Shown here piece by piece: positions 50,361-59,194 of a DNA stretch of 64,000 bases; position 1 is the first letter of the stretch; each line of letters starts with the position of its first letter. The translations under genes were made by a program, and so were the position numbers. This stretch comes from an uncultured Acidimicrobiales bacterium (GTDB taxonomy: Bacteria; Actinomycetota; Acidimicrobiia; Acidimicrobiales; SZUA-35), in assembly GCA_938021675.1 (NCBI GenBank), contig CALIFY010000017.1:100947-164946 (forward strand), in the 5' to 3' direction. The notes below the pieces were generated by a model. That model did not search any database. It had not been told where the DNA came from and was given only the letters and a program-made list of their open reading frames with translations.

Positions 50361-51610
50361 CTCGCCTCGAGCTGCCGTTCGGCCGGTCTCTTCGGAAGAA
50401 TAGTCGCCAGGTAATCGGCCAGCGCCTCTTCGTTCGGCACATCGGCGCCCCGCTTCTCCGACAGGTAGTAGCGGTGCTCCATCATCTCATGGAATAACTC
50501 GGGCGGTTCGAGCCGCTGCGCCAGGTCCGCCGGCACGGCCTCCACCACCGGTTCGTAAATCTCAGCCAACCACCGAGCGGCAGCTACCGCCCGAGGGACC
50601 GGACGATCCTGCTGGCGCTCCAACCAGGCCCCGTACCGGCTGATGTCGGAGAGTAACCGTCTGGCTTGATTCTCCTGCACCTCAAGGCCAGTGCGTCGAC
50701 GGAGTTCGCGACTGCTATGACCCTCCTCGATGAGTACCGGAGTGATCTGTAGCTCTTGGCCTCCCCGACTGATTCGCAGCTCTTCCACATCGAACCCGAG
50801 GTCGGCCAATCGGCGCAGCCGCTTCTCGATCCGCCACCGCTCATCGACCCCAAACGCGTCGGTATGGGTCAATTCGTCCCACAACGCCTCGTACCGGGAT
50901 TTGAGTGCGGTGGTGTAGCTCATCGGGTCAACGTCTTCGGGAACACGGCCCTCGGCTTGCAACTCCAGCATCCCGCCGTAGATGTTTTCTTCGGCTATGG
51001 AAAGGTCGTAGGCCCGAAGCTCATCGGAGATACTCGGGTGGTTCTCGGTGGTCTCGGCATCGACCAAGTAGGCGGCAAGGGCGCCAGCGTCTCGACGAAA
51101 CAAAATGTTGGACAGCGAACAGTCACCCCAGAACACGCCCTCCAAGTGGAGCCTCACCAACAGCACAGCACCGGCATCGATCAAGCGATTCGGCAACCCC
51201 GCGTCCGGTCGGCCCAACAGGTACCAATAGGGAAGGGAGTAGTCGAGGTAGCGGGTGATAAGCACCGCGGCTTGCTCATGGGGCGTTCCAGCCACGAACC
51301 CGACCGGCTCCACCACCGGCAGATGTTCCTCGCGTAAGTCCTTCAGAACATCGTACTCGTCGACGGCTGACCGGAGATCGGTTTCCTTGAGGGCGTAGAC
51401 CCGATCGTCGTATCGAACGAACCGAACGATATGTCGGCTCATACCGTGAGCCATCTTCACCTGACGCGAATCGTCCCAGTCCACCAGGGGTGTTCCCCAC
51501 GGGAGATCGAGGAAGTCTGGATGCCCTCCCCTGGTCACAATCTTGATGTTCGGTTCGCCGGTCACCCGATCACGATACAGACCCGTTGCCTGGTCATCGC
51601 CGCCAGGCAA
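50336..51610 (-). CDS. DUF4032 protein with kinase-like fold
   Basis: A 424-residue protein. The N-terminal half resembles lipopolysaccharide-kinase-type folds: VYALKETDLRSAVDEYDVL (possible nucleotide-binding Lys), an H-x-EGVFWGDCSLSNILFRRD catalytic-like loop with Asp and Asn, and LVDAETTE as the metal-binding Asp. The C-terminal part (about residues 270-400) fits DUF4032. Phosphotransferase activity on an unknown substrate is plausible. The track start at 51610 is kept; an internal GTG just before GEPNIKIV is possible. Its 3' end is built of 13-bp repeats. Confidence 0.78.
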   Translation of the reverse strand: MPGGDDQATGLYRDRVTGEPNIKIVTRGGHPDFLDLPWGTPLVDWDDSRQVKMAHGMSRHIVRFVRYDDRVYALKETDLRSAVDEYDVLKDLREEHLPVVEPVGFVAGTPHEQAAVLITRYLDYSLPYWYLLGRPDAGLPNRLIDAGAVLLVRLHLEGVFWGDCSLSNILFRRDAGALAAYLVDAETTENHPSISDELRAYDLSIAEENIYGGMLELQAEGRVPEDVDPMSYTTALKSRYEALWDELTHTDAFGVDERWRIEKRLRRLADLGFDVEELRISRGGQELQITPVLIEEGHSSRELRRRTGLEVQENQARRLLSDISRYGAWLERQQDRPVPRAVAAARWLAEIYEPVVEAVPADLAQRLEPPELFHEMMEHRYYLSEKRGADVPNEEALADYLATILPKRPAERQLEASLGTESRY

Positions 51611-51628
51611 CGGCGTCGGTCACACCGA

Positions 51629-51784
51629 TCAGTACTGCGACTGTTGGATGGCCTGCCGGGCTTGATCGAGATGAGCCCGGGAACGGCTCAGATCGTGCAC
51701 CGACGCACCGTCATAGCGAAGGTCCTGGTGGGTGTTCCACGCATCGAGCAGGTTACGAAATGCATCTTCAGCTCTCATTCTCAT
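51629..51784 (-). CDS. Small hypothetical protein upstream of the DUF4032 gene
   Basis: An open frame of 51 codons, MRMRAEDAFRNLLDAWNTHQ followed by DLRYDGASVHDLSRSR. It is soluble and helical, with good codon character for this genome, and ends 18 bases before the DUF4032 gene on the same strand. I recall similar short actinobacterial proteins but cannot name a family. The start is either ATG at 51784 or at 51778; the longer frame (to 51925) overlaps the divergent Lrp gene and is less likely. Confidence 0.55.
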   Translation of the reverse strand: MRMRAEDAFRNLLDAWNTHQDLRYDGASVHDLSRSRAHLDQARQAIQQSQY

Positions 51785-51863
51785 ACGACTAGAATGACAG
51801 AAATTTACCAGTGTGTGGCCCTGTTTACACTGCCAATTTGCCATCTCGACAGTGAGGAACGCT

Positions 51864-52304
51864 GTGATCGACAGTATCGACCGAGATATCATCCGTGCAC
51901 TGGCGGGCGACGCCCGGCTGACCAATCAACGACTCGGCGCGTTGGTCGGCCTGAGCCCAAACGCGGCGGGAGCCAGGGTCCAAAAACTACGTCGAGACGG
52001 TGTCATCAGCGGATTCCATGCCTCCGTCGACCACGCCGTCCTCGGCCGGCCTATGGCGGCATCGATCGACATCTGGCTACGAGACCACGACGACCACCAC
52101 CGCTTCCGGTCGTTCGTTTGTAACGACGACCGCATCATCGAATGTTTCTTGCTCACCGGGCCACTCGACTATCGAATTCGAGTCAGGGTTGCGTCGGCCA
52201 CCGACCTCAACGACCTGATCCAATCGATGCAGAACGAGGGCGGAGTTCGCCAAACCGATTCCCGGCTCGTCCTCGAACAACTCCCAGTCGCACAATCGAC
52301 ATAA
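51864..52304 (+). CDS. Lrp/AsnC-family transcriptional regulator
   Basis: A 146-residue regulator. The N-terminal helix-turn-helix is IDRDIIRALAGDARLTNQRL with GLSPNAAGARVQKLRRDGVI, followed by a RAM-like ligand domain (about residues 60-140: IECFLLTGPLDYRIRV). It may sense an amino acid and control nearby transport or metabolism; leucine-pathway genes lie 2-8 kb away but no direct link is visible. The GTG at 51864 is chosen for the GAGGAACG purine stretch upstream; a GTG at 51852 is possible. Confidence 0.87.
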   Translation: MIDSIDRDIIRALAGDARLTNQRLGALVGLSPNAAGARVQKLRRDGVISGFHASVDHAVLGRPMAASIDIWLRDHDDHHRFRSFVCNDDRIIECFLLTGPLDYRIRVRVASATDLNDLIQSMQNEGGVRQTDSRLVLEQLPVAQST

Positions 52305-52393
52305 TAAATCTGCCTTGGCCGGGAACCCCTGATGGTGCGGCCGGCGTCCAAGCATTCGATACAACTCGAAGAAGCCCCACAAGGATGTCGACC

Positions 52394-54745
52394 ATGTTCA
52401 TCAAACGTCTCGCTTCGGCGGTCGCAGTCGTCGCGTTGGCCGCGACAGCGTGCACCGCGGAGAACAACGACCCGTCCACCGCTCCGGTAACCGACCTCGA
52501 CGGCGACGACATCGTCCTCACGTCTGCCCTCGACACGGTGGACGATTGCGATGCGTTGTTGAACCGCATCAAGGATGAGGCCGTAGAACGCGTCGGACCA
52601 TACGGTTTCAACCAAGGAGGGGGAATCGGGATCCCCATCGCCGAAGTCGACGCTATGGAAGAGGCGGAGGACATGGCAACCGCCGACGCCGCCGATGAAT
52701 CCCTTGGCGGCGAAGCGACCTCAGCGCCAGCAGAGAATCGAGCGGCCGATGGCGATGCCAAGGCCGGCGGTGAAGGAGAAGATTTCTCCGGCACCAACAA
52801 TCAGGAGGAAGGGGTCGACGAGGCCGACCTGGTCAAGACCGATGGACGACGCCTCGTCACCGTTTCCGGAAACAAGGTGCGGGTCATCGACGTGGAAGCC
52901 GACACTCCACGTCTTATCAACACCATCACCCTCCCCCAAGACTTCGGCGGCGGAGAGCTGTTCCTCAATGACGACACCGCCTTGTTGATGACCAGCGGGT
53001 GGACCGATACCCCGTTCCTGCGAAGCCAGGCCGACACCCTTTGGTACCCCGGTTCACCAACCGGGCGAATTATCGAACTCGACCTGGCCGAGGGGACGAT
53101 TGAGCGCACATTCGAATTCGAAGGCGCATACCTGTCCGCCCGGGAAGTCGGCGGAACGATTCGCATCGTGATGTCGGCCGCCGGTGATCGCTTCAACTTC
53201 GTGTTCCCATCCAACCCTGGGGCCGAAGGGTCAGCGGAGAAAGCGAACCAACAGCTGATCGAAGAGTCCACGATCGATATGTGGATCCCGACCTACCGCA
53301 TCACCGAAGGAGACGACACGGTCAGCGAAGGACCGCTCGTCGAGTGCGACCGGGTCCACATCCCAACAGAGTTCGCCGGATTCGGTTCGCTGGTGGTGCT
53401 GACCGTCGACATCGAAGACGGACTTCAGCTCAACGATGCCCTATCGGTCTTCACCGATGGTCAAACCGTTTACGCTTCTCCGGACCGTCTGGCGGTAGCG
53501 ACACCTCGCACCCCCGAATTCAATCAACAGGGCCGTCCGATCGATGGCGACGACTTCCGCACGGCACTGCATACCTTTGACATCTCGGACCGGAGCCGGA
53601 CCGAGTACGCCGCATCGGGGTCGGTGAAGGGGTTCCTGCTGAACCGGTTCTCCATGTCGGAACATGAGGGGTACCTTCGGGTCGCGACGACAGATGGGTC
53701 TCCGTGGAAGTCCCAGCAGAGCGAGAGCTTCGTAACCGTTCTCAAAGAGGACGGCGGCGAACTCCGCCAGGTTGGCCAGGTCGGTGAACTCGGTCGAGGC
53801 GAACAGATCTTCGCCGTGCGGTTCCTTGGCGACAAGGGGTACGTCGTCACCTTTGAACAGATCGATCCGCTCTACACACTCGACCTGTCAGACCCGGAAA
53901 ACCCGAAGACGCTCGGGGAACTGAAGATCCCCGGCTTCTCAAGCTACCTCCACCCCTTCGGTGACTATCTGATCGGCGTTGGTACCGATGGCGACGATGA
54001 GGGCAACCTCTCCGGTGCGGTTGTCTCCCTGTTTGACGTCAGCGATCCGGCTGATCCGACCCGGGTCGACAAACTGAACCTGGGACCGGTCAGTGCAAAC
54101 GATCGGGAATTCGTCGAAAGCTTCAGTCCGGTAGCCAACGACGCTCGGGCCTTCACCATCTGGGACGATGTAGCCATCATTCCGGTTGGCTGGTGGTCAT
54201 ACCTTGAGGACGGCCAGAACCCTCAGGAGAAGAACGGCGCTTCGGCGGTGCTGGTCAGGATCGGGAACGATGGCAGTTTGACCGAGATTGGCCGGGTCTC
54301 ACACCCGCAGGTCAATGAATGCGAAAGCGGCCGGATTCCGATCGAGGGTGAGGTCATCGTTGAAACCGAGGCGTCGACCTCAAGCGAACCATCGACCGGA
54401 CTCGACCCGGACGCTTCGGACTCCGACGAGAAACCAGAGGCTGAGACTCCAGAAACGACGGTCTCCAACGACGCCGAGGCCGAGTTCGTCGATGGGCCAG
54501 TCGATGAGCCAGTCGTCGAAGAGCCAATCGATGTCGAAGAGCCAATCGATGAACCAATCGAAGAACCGATCGAAGAGCCGAGCAGCGACAGCTTCATCCC
54601 CGAGGAGTACTGCTATAGCTTTCAGCCACAGATCAACCGGTCGGTCGTCGTAGACGATGATTTGTACACCATCTCCGACGACGGTGTCGCGGTAAACGAG
54701 TTCGATGGTCTGGAGACCGTGACTTGGATCCCGTTCGAACGATAG
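52394..54745 (+). CDS. Secreted beta-propeller-domain lipoprotein
   Basis: A 783-residue protein with a signal peptide (FIKRLASAVAVVALAATAC) whose C fits a lipobox. From about residue 130 it matches the C-terminal beta-propeller domain family (PF09826): NNQEEGVDEADLVKTDGRRL, then repeated GNKVRVIDVEAD / KGYVVTFEQIDPLYTLDLSD blade motifs. Near residues 655-735 an acidic insert of EEPIDEPIEEP repeats interrupts the last blades. The ATG at 52394 has AGGA 8 bases upstream; another ATG at 52385 is possible. It is probably anchored on the cell surface; function unknown. Confidence 0.85.
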   Translation: MFIKRLASAVAVVALAATACTAENNDPSTAPVTDLDGDDIVLTSALDTVDDCDALLNRIKDEAVERVGPYGFNQGGGIGIPIAEVDAMEEAEDMATADAADESLGGEATSAPAENRAADGDAKAGGEGEDFSGTNNQEEGVDEADLVKTDGRRLVTVSGNKVRVIDVEADTPRLINTITLPQDFGGGELFLNDDTALLMTSGWTDTPFLRSQADTLWYPGSPTGRIIELDLAEGTIERTFEFEGAYLSAREVGGTIRIVMSAAGDRFNFVFPSNPGAEGSAEKANQQLIEESTIDMWIPTYRITEGDDTVSEGPLVECDRVHIPTEFAGFGSLVVLTVDIEDGLQLNDALSVFTDGQTVYASPDRLAVATPRTPEFNQQGRPIDGDDFRTALHTFDISDRSRTEYAASGSVKGFLLNRFSMSEHEGYLRVATTDGSPWKSQQSESFVTVLKEDGGELRQVGQVGELGRGEQIFAVRFLGDKGYVVTFEQIDPLYTLDLSDPENPKTLGELKIPGFSSYLHPFGDYLIGVGTDGDDEGNLSGAVVSLFDVSDPADPTRVDKLNLGPVSANDREFVESFSPVANDARAFTIWDDVAIIPVGWWSYLEDGQNPQEKNGASAVLVRIGNDGSLTEIGRVSHPQVNECESGRIPIEGEVIVETEASTSSEPSTGLDPDASDSDEKPEAETPETTVSNDAEAEFVDGPVDEPVVEEPIDVEEPIDEPIEEPIEEPSSDSFIPEEYCYSFQPQINRSVVVDDDLYTISDDGVAVNEFDGLETVTWIPFER

Positions 54746-54768
54746 GACAACGGTAGGCTCGTCACCCG

Positions 54769-55752
54769 ATGGGACGAGTACTTGTTATCGGAGCCGGGCT
54801 GGCGGGATTGACCGCCGCTCGGCTCCTTTCGTTTGAAGCTCCAGACCGCGAGGTCATCGTGATCGATAAGGGGCGTAGTGTCGGAGGCCGATTGGCCACC
54901 AGGAGACTGGGGCCGGCGTCGCTCGACCACGGAGCGCAGTTCTTCACCGTCCGATCTGAAGCGTTCGGGGCGACCGTCGACCGGTGGCGAACCGACGGAA
55001 TGGTCGAAGAATGGTGTCGCGGCTTCGGAGACGACGACGGGTACCCCCGCTACTACGCCGTGGCTGGAATGAATGCGTTGGCCAAATACTTGGCCAAGGA
55101 TCTGTCGGTGGTGACCAGGCAGCGGGCCAACGCCATCGTTCCTGGACCGGACCGGTGGGCCGTCGCCTACGAAGCAGCGACCCGCGACCCGGACGAGGCA
55201 GACGCCCTGATCGTGACGCCGCCTATCCCCCAGGCTCTGGATCTGCTGACCGCAGGAGCGACCGTGTTGCCGGCTGAGTGTGCCGAGTCGTTAGGTGCCG
55301 TGGGTTATCACAAGGTGATCGCCATTCTGGCCAGGCTAGACCGGTCCCCGAATTTGCCGCTCCCGGGAGCGTTGCAACAGCCGGACCACCCGGTGTTCTC
55401 ATTCGTAGCTGACAACCAAGTAAAGGGCATCAGCGACGAACCGGCGGTGACGTGTCACATGACCCATGAGTTGTCAGGTCGGCTGTGGGGCGCCGATGAC
55501 GCCTCGGTACTCGCTCATGTGGACCGTGATCTCCGGGGTCTGCTCGGAGAGGCGCAGACGGTCGAAGTTCACGTGAAGCGTTGGCGCTATGCGGCGCCGA
55601 TCGAGCCGGCGGCCGGCCCTTGCATGGTGGCGGCGACTCGACCGGGACCGCTCGTCCTCGCCGGCGACGGCTTCAGTGGTTCGAAGGTTGAGGGGGCCTT
55701 CCTGTCGGGGCGGGCTGCCGCCGCCGAGGTGGCAAAGGCTCTCACCGCCTGA
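54769..55752 (+). CDS. Renalase-like FAD-dependent oxidoreductase
   Basis: A 327-residue flavoprotein of the renalase/amine-oxidase fold. The dinucleotide-binding motif RVLVIGAGLAGLTAARLLS is at the N-terminus, followed by VIDKGRSVGGRLATRR and DHGAQFFTV, characteristic of renalase-like proteins. The C-terminal FAD contact LVLAGDGFSGSKVEGAFLSG closes the fold. In bacteria these enzymes re-oxidise aberrant dihydro-NAD(P) isomers or act on unknown amines. TAGGCT 9 bases before the ATG at 54769 is a likely -10 box. It is transcribed alone, downstream of the propeller lipoprotein. Confidence 0.86.
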   Translation: MGRVLVIGAGLAGLTAARLLSFEAPDREVIVIDKGRSVGGRLATRRLGPASLDHGAQFFTVRSEAFGATVDRWRTDGMVEEWCRGFGDDDGYPRYYAVAGMNALAKYLAKDLSVVTRQRANAIVPGPDRWAVAYEAATRDPDEADALIVTPPIPQALDLLTAGATVLPAECAESLGAVGYHKVIAILARLDRSPNLPLPGALQQPDHPVFSFVADNQVKGISDEPAVTCHMTHELSGRLWGADDASVLAHVDRDLRGLLGEAQTVEVHVKRWRYAAPIEPAAGPCMVAATRPGPLVLAGDGFSGSKVEGAFLSGRAAAAEVAKALTA

Positions 55753-55762
55753 CGGATACCCC

Positions 55763-57220
55763 TCAATATCGGGTGTACGCCGAACGTATCCGTTCAAATG
55801 CTTCTAGGTCTGCCTGCCATCCTTGCACGATGACCGATGGGTCGACCCCGGCCTCCAACTGCTCCCTCATCGATCGGTCTCCGGCTAAGCGATCGAAGAA
55901 TTCGGGCCGATCGATGACCGTCGGCCGAGGGTCGACGTTGGCGGCGGCTTGCAACACGGTGTGAAGCATGTGAGCGCCAACGGCCATCGGTTGGACGATC
56001 AGTGGGTCAGTCACTTCGATGCGAACGCCGGGGACGGTCCTGCCGCCGTATCGGGGATCGGGCACCCCGATTCGGGGGCCAGGTGAGAAGGTCGTTGGCT
56101 CGAAACGGACCCCCGGCAAGTCGGCGTCGTTCAGCGCTGACGCTACCGCTTCGGCGTCTAGCCATGGCGCACCGATCTGACCGAAGGGTGATTCGGTGCC
56201 TTGCCCGTAGCTGAGCGTCGTCGCCTCGAACAACACGGTGCTGGGATAGGTGATGGTTGACGTCGCGGTCGGAAGACCGGGACTGGGAGCAATCCACCGG
56301 AGCCCGGTTTCAGACCATCGCTGGTCCGGGGCCCAACCGTCGACCTCGACGACTTCGAGATCGAGCGATCCGACCCCTTCGATCCAACCTTCTCCGACAA
56401 TGGCCTCGGCCAATTCTCCGACGGTCATACCGTGCACGGCCGGGATCGGATACTTACCAACAAACGACGCCTGGTCTGGGGAAAGAAGCGGGCCATCAAG
56501 CCGGGCACCGAGTGGATTTGGTCGATCCAAGACGACGAAACGAACGTCGGCTTCGGCCGCGGCCTGCATGGCCAACCCCATCGTGGAGATGTAGGTGTAG
56601 AACCGGGCGCCGACATCCTGAAGATCAAAAACTAGGGTGTCGAGACCATCGAGCATCTGCGGAGTCGGTTTTCGGGTCTCACCGAAGAGACTGTAGACCG
56701 GCATTCCGGTGACGGGGTCAACCTCATCGGGCAACTCTTCGCCTGGTCCGGCGTCAGCGCGTATCCCGTGCTCGGGAGCGAACAGCGAGACAAGTTCCAC
56801 GTTTGGCGAGGCGAGAAGCAGGTTGATGAGTCGTTGCTCGCTGACCAGTGCTGCATGGTTGGTGACCAGACCTATCCGCTCGCCGGAGAAGCGGGCGAAT
56901 CCATCAGCGCCGACGACCGCAGACCCAACGGATACTTTTGGTCTAGTGTCAGAGGTACTGGTGGCCGTTTCTGGCTCAATGTCGCTGGGGGTTGAGGTAG
57001 GTAATTCATCTGAATGGTTCAGAGTCGTGCTCGACCTACCATCGTCAACACCGGGAACGACAATCACCGATCGTTCGGCCTGGGTTTGTGGGTCCGTAGG
57101 AGTCGGAGGTTGAACTGACGTGACACCGGTGCCGCTGGACGAGCAAGCTGGCAGCCACGCTGCCACAACAAGCAGAAACAGTTGCACCCAGGGCCTATGT
57201 AGGGGTTGATCCACCGACAC
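55763..57220 (-). CDS. NamZ-type (DUF1343) exo-beta-N-acetylmuramidase lipoprotein
   Basis: A 485-residue secreted protein. The signal peptide ends in LPAC (lipobox), then comes a disordered Ser/Thr/Pro-rich stretch to about residue 120. The DUF1343 domain follows: GERIGLVTNHAALV, SLFAPEHGIRADAGPGE, DTLVFDLQDVGARFYTYIST and YGQGTESPFGQIGAPWLDA. NamZ members (GH171) remove terminal MurNAc from peptidoglycan fragments, so cell-wall recycling is the likely role. The GTG at 57220 is chosen because TAGGCT ends 7 bases upstream on this strand; the longer frame from 57307 lacks support. Confidence 0.87.
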   Translation of the reverse strand: MSVDQPLHRPWVQLFLLVVAAWLPACSSSGTGVTSVQPPTPTDPQTQAERSVIVVPGVDDGRSSTTLNHSDELPTSTPSDIEPETATSTSDTRPKVSVGSAVVGADGFARFSGERIGLVTNHAALVSEQRLINLLLASPNVELVSLFAPEHGIRADAGPGEELPDEVDPVTGMPVYSLFGETRKPTPQMLDGLDTLVFDLQDVGARFYTYISTMGLAMQAAAEADVRFVVLDRPNPLGARLDGPLLSPDQASFVGKYPIPAVHGMTVGELAEAIVGEGWIEGVGSLDLEVVEVDGWAPDQRWSETGLRWIAPSPGLPTATSTITYPSTVLFEATTLSYGQGTESPFGQIGAPWLDAEAVASALNDADLPGVRFEPTTFSPGPRIGVPDPRYGGRTVPGVRIEVTDPLIVQPMAVGAHMLHTVLQAAANVDPRPTVIDRPEFFDRLAGDRSMREQLEAGVDPSVIVQGWQADLEAFERIRSAYTRY

Positions 57221-57227
57221 AACAACG

Positions 57228-57233
57228 AGCCTA
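57228..57233 (-). promoter_or_regulatory. Candidate -10 box for the NamZ-type gene
   Basis: On the minus strand TAGGCT ends 7 bases before the GTG at 57220, the same spacing and hexamer class as other leaderless-type starts in this window. Confidence 0.4.
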
Positions 57234-57353
57234 GACGACAAGATGCCCGTCTCAGCCAGCTTTACGATCGATACGGGAATTACTATCTTCAATATCAGGA
57301 CGCCCAAGGCGCTTCCTCATCGCCGCATGTGAACAGACTTGGTGACCACCAAC

Positions 57354-59171
57354 ATGACTCTCTTCGAACGCCGCATTCGAAACGTTTTTGCCAGATCAAC
57401 TCGCAGTATTGAACCACGAAGTTGCTCGCTGGAGATCCGGGATGCCACGGTGAACGACCGGTCGGGTACGCCGTTACTCGACAAGGCGTCGCTGACGCTA
57501 GATGCCGGTTCAACGACCTGCATCGTCGGTTCGGTCGATGGTGACCAGGGTGCGTTATTGTCGATTGCCCTTGGCGTCGACTCACCGCGCCATGGCTCCG
57601 TGTTATTCGATGGCCAGGAGATCACCGGCTTCCCGCTCGCCGAACGGCGGCGCCGGGCTGCGCTCGTTCACGCCGATCCATGGATCGTTGATGGCACGAT
57701 TGCCGACAACATCGTGTTTGGGAGGCCCGGTGTTACCGCCCGAGACGTCGAGCGGGCCGCCGGCAGCGTCGGCCTCGACGAGCTGATCGCATCGTTGCCG
57801 GACGGCTATGACACGGTGGTGGGCACGGGCGGGGTGTCTTTCGGAATCGGTCGGAGGCGCCAACTGGCAACCGCTCGGGCTGTTCTGACCAACCCAAGCC
57901 TTCTGGCGTTCGACGAGCCGACCAGTGGGCTCGACGGTGATGAGGAGCGCGAGATGCTCCAAACGATCGAGCTGGCCTCGGCGGGCCGCACCACGATGTT
58001 GACTACCCACCGGCTGAGTTTGGCTCGCCGATCCGGTGCGGTGTACGTCATCGACGGCGGCCAAATCATCCCATACAACCAGCCTCGCCTCGATCGCAAC
58101 GGTGAAGTGGAGAGTCTTGGCACCCGGCCGAACCACGTGGACCTCTGGGATTTGAAGATCCCTTCGGTGGTCTCGTCTGACGGCTCGGGGCGAAGCCACC
58201 TTCGGTTGCTCCGGACCGGCGAGCGACGTGCTCCCCAGCCCATCGTTACTCCCTGGGATATCACGATCGGGGCCGAGATGGCCCCCGGTTACCTGGCCTC
58301 TGGCCTGCTCGGGCGGGACGATCACACCGAGACGTGGGTGGCGTGGAGTGTCGAGCGGGAGGAGCCGGTGCGTATTAAGGTGCCCCGGCACGATCCGGTT
58401 ACGTACCCGGCCTTCGAGCAGCTGTTACGGGAGTTCAAGGCATTGACCGCCATCGGTGATGCGCGCTTCGCCGCTGTGCACGAAGCGGACCTCGAAGCCG
58501 AGATGCCACATGTCGTGCTTGAGTATCTCGATAGCCCGTCGTTGGCCGCCGACGCTCGACGCACCGGCGGGGTCGACCCGATCGATGTGTTGGCCGCAGG
58601 GTTCGAACTCGCTGCCGCCCTGACCAACCTCCACCGGCAAGGGTATGCGAATGTGAAGCTTCGCAGTCGAGATGTCCGTACCCGCTCGGGTGTCACCGTT
58701 GTCACCGACGGCAGCCACCTCCAAGAAATCGGCAGCCCGATCAGACACCGGATTGCGCCACCTGAGGTCGCTTCGCTCGCCAGGCGCCGTGTTTGGAAAC
58801 GCCCCGGATCGTCGTATCGCGCCATCCACCAGTTACAACCTCCCGAACTTGCACCGGGTGCACCGATAGACCCGAAGATGGACGTCTTTTTCCTCGGTTC
58901 TCTTTTGCACCGAATCACTGCCGGTCCGGTAGTTACGAACTCGACGTCTGACGGGTTGGCGCTCGCTCCGTACGCCACGCTGACCAGTTCGGCTCCAGAC
59001 GATATGGCGTCAATCATCGATCGCATGTTGGCATCTACGCCGGATGCCCGACCGACGGCCGAGGAGGTTGAGTGCCACTTCCGCCGAATTCTGCCCCGGT
59101 CGCTTGTTCGGCCAAAGGCCGACGCACAACGAACACGGTCGCGGCGACTGCGCGTTGTGAGTAACGCCTGA
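57354..59171 (+). CDS. Degenerate ABC-ATPase fused to a protein-kinase-like (pseudokinase) domain
   Basis: A 605-residue cytosolic-looking protein with no membrane helices. Residues about 25-240 form an ABC-exporter-type nucleotide-binding domain: Walker B SLLAFDEPTSGLD and the H-loop TTHRLS are intact, but Walker A reads GSVDGDQGAL (no GKS/T) and the signature reads VSFGIGRRRQ instead of LSGGQ. Residues about 310-580 resemble a Hanks kinase: RIKVPR (beta-3 Lys), a YANVK catalytic loop in place of HxDxK, DGS for DFG, and a C-lobe PPELAPGAPIDPKMDVFFLG. Both halves are probably inactive or highly modified. The ATG at 57354 is used; TTG/GTG lie just upstream. Confidence 0.75.
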   Translation: MTLFERRIRNVFARSTRSIEPRSCSLEIRDATVNDRSGTPLLDKASLTLDAGSTTCIVGSVDGDQGALLSIALGVDSPRHGSVLFDGQEITGFPLAERRRRAALVHADPWIVDGTIADNIVFGRPGVTARDVERAAGSVGLDELIASLPDGYDTVVGTGGVSFGIGRRRQLATARAVLTNPSLLAFDEPTSGLDGDEEREMLQTIELASAGRTTMLTTHRLSLARRSGAVYVIDGGQIIPYNQPRLDRNGEVESLGTRPNHVDLWDLKIPSVVSSDGSGRSHLRLLRTGERRAPQPIVTPWDITIGAEMAPGYLASGLLGRDDHTETWVAWSVEREEPVRIKVPRHDPVTYPAFEQLLREFKALTAIGDARFAAVHEADLEAEMPHVVLEYLDSPSLAADARRTGGVDPIDVLAAGFELAAALTNLHRQGYANVKLRSRDVRTRSGVTVVTDGSHLQEIGSPIRHRIAPPEVASLARRRVWKRPGSSYRAIHQLQPPELAPGAPIDPKMDVFFLGSLLHRITAGPVVTNSTSDGLALAPYATLTSSAPDDMASIIDRMLASTPDARPTAEEVECHFRRILPRSLVRPKADAQRTRSRRLRVVSNA

Positions 59172-59194
59172 CGACATTCCGGCCCCATGGGCAA

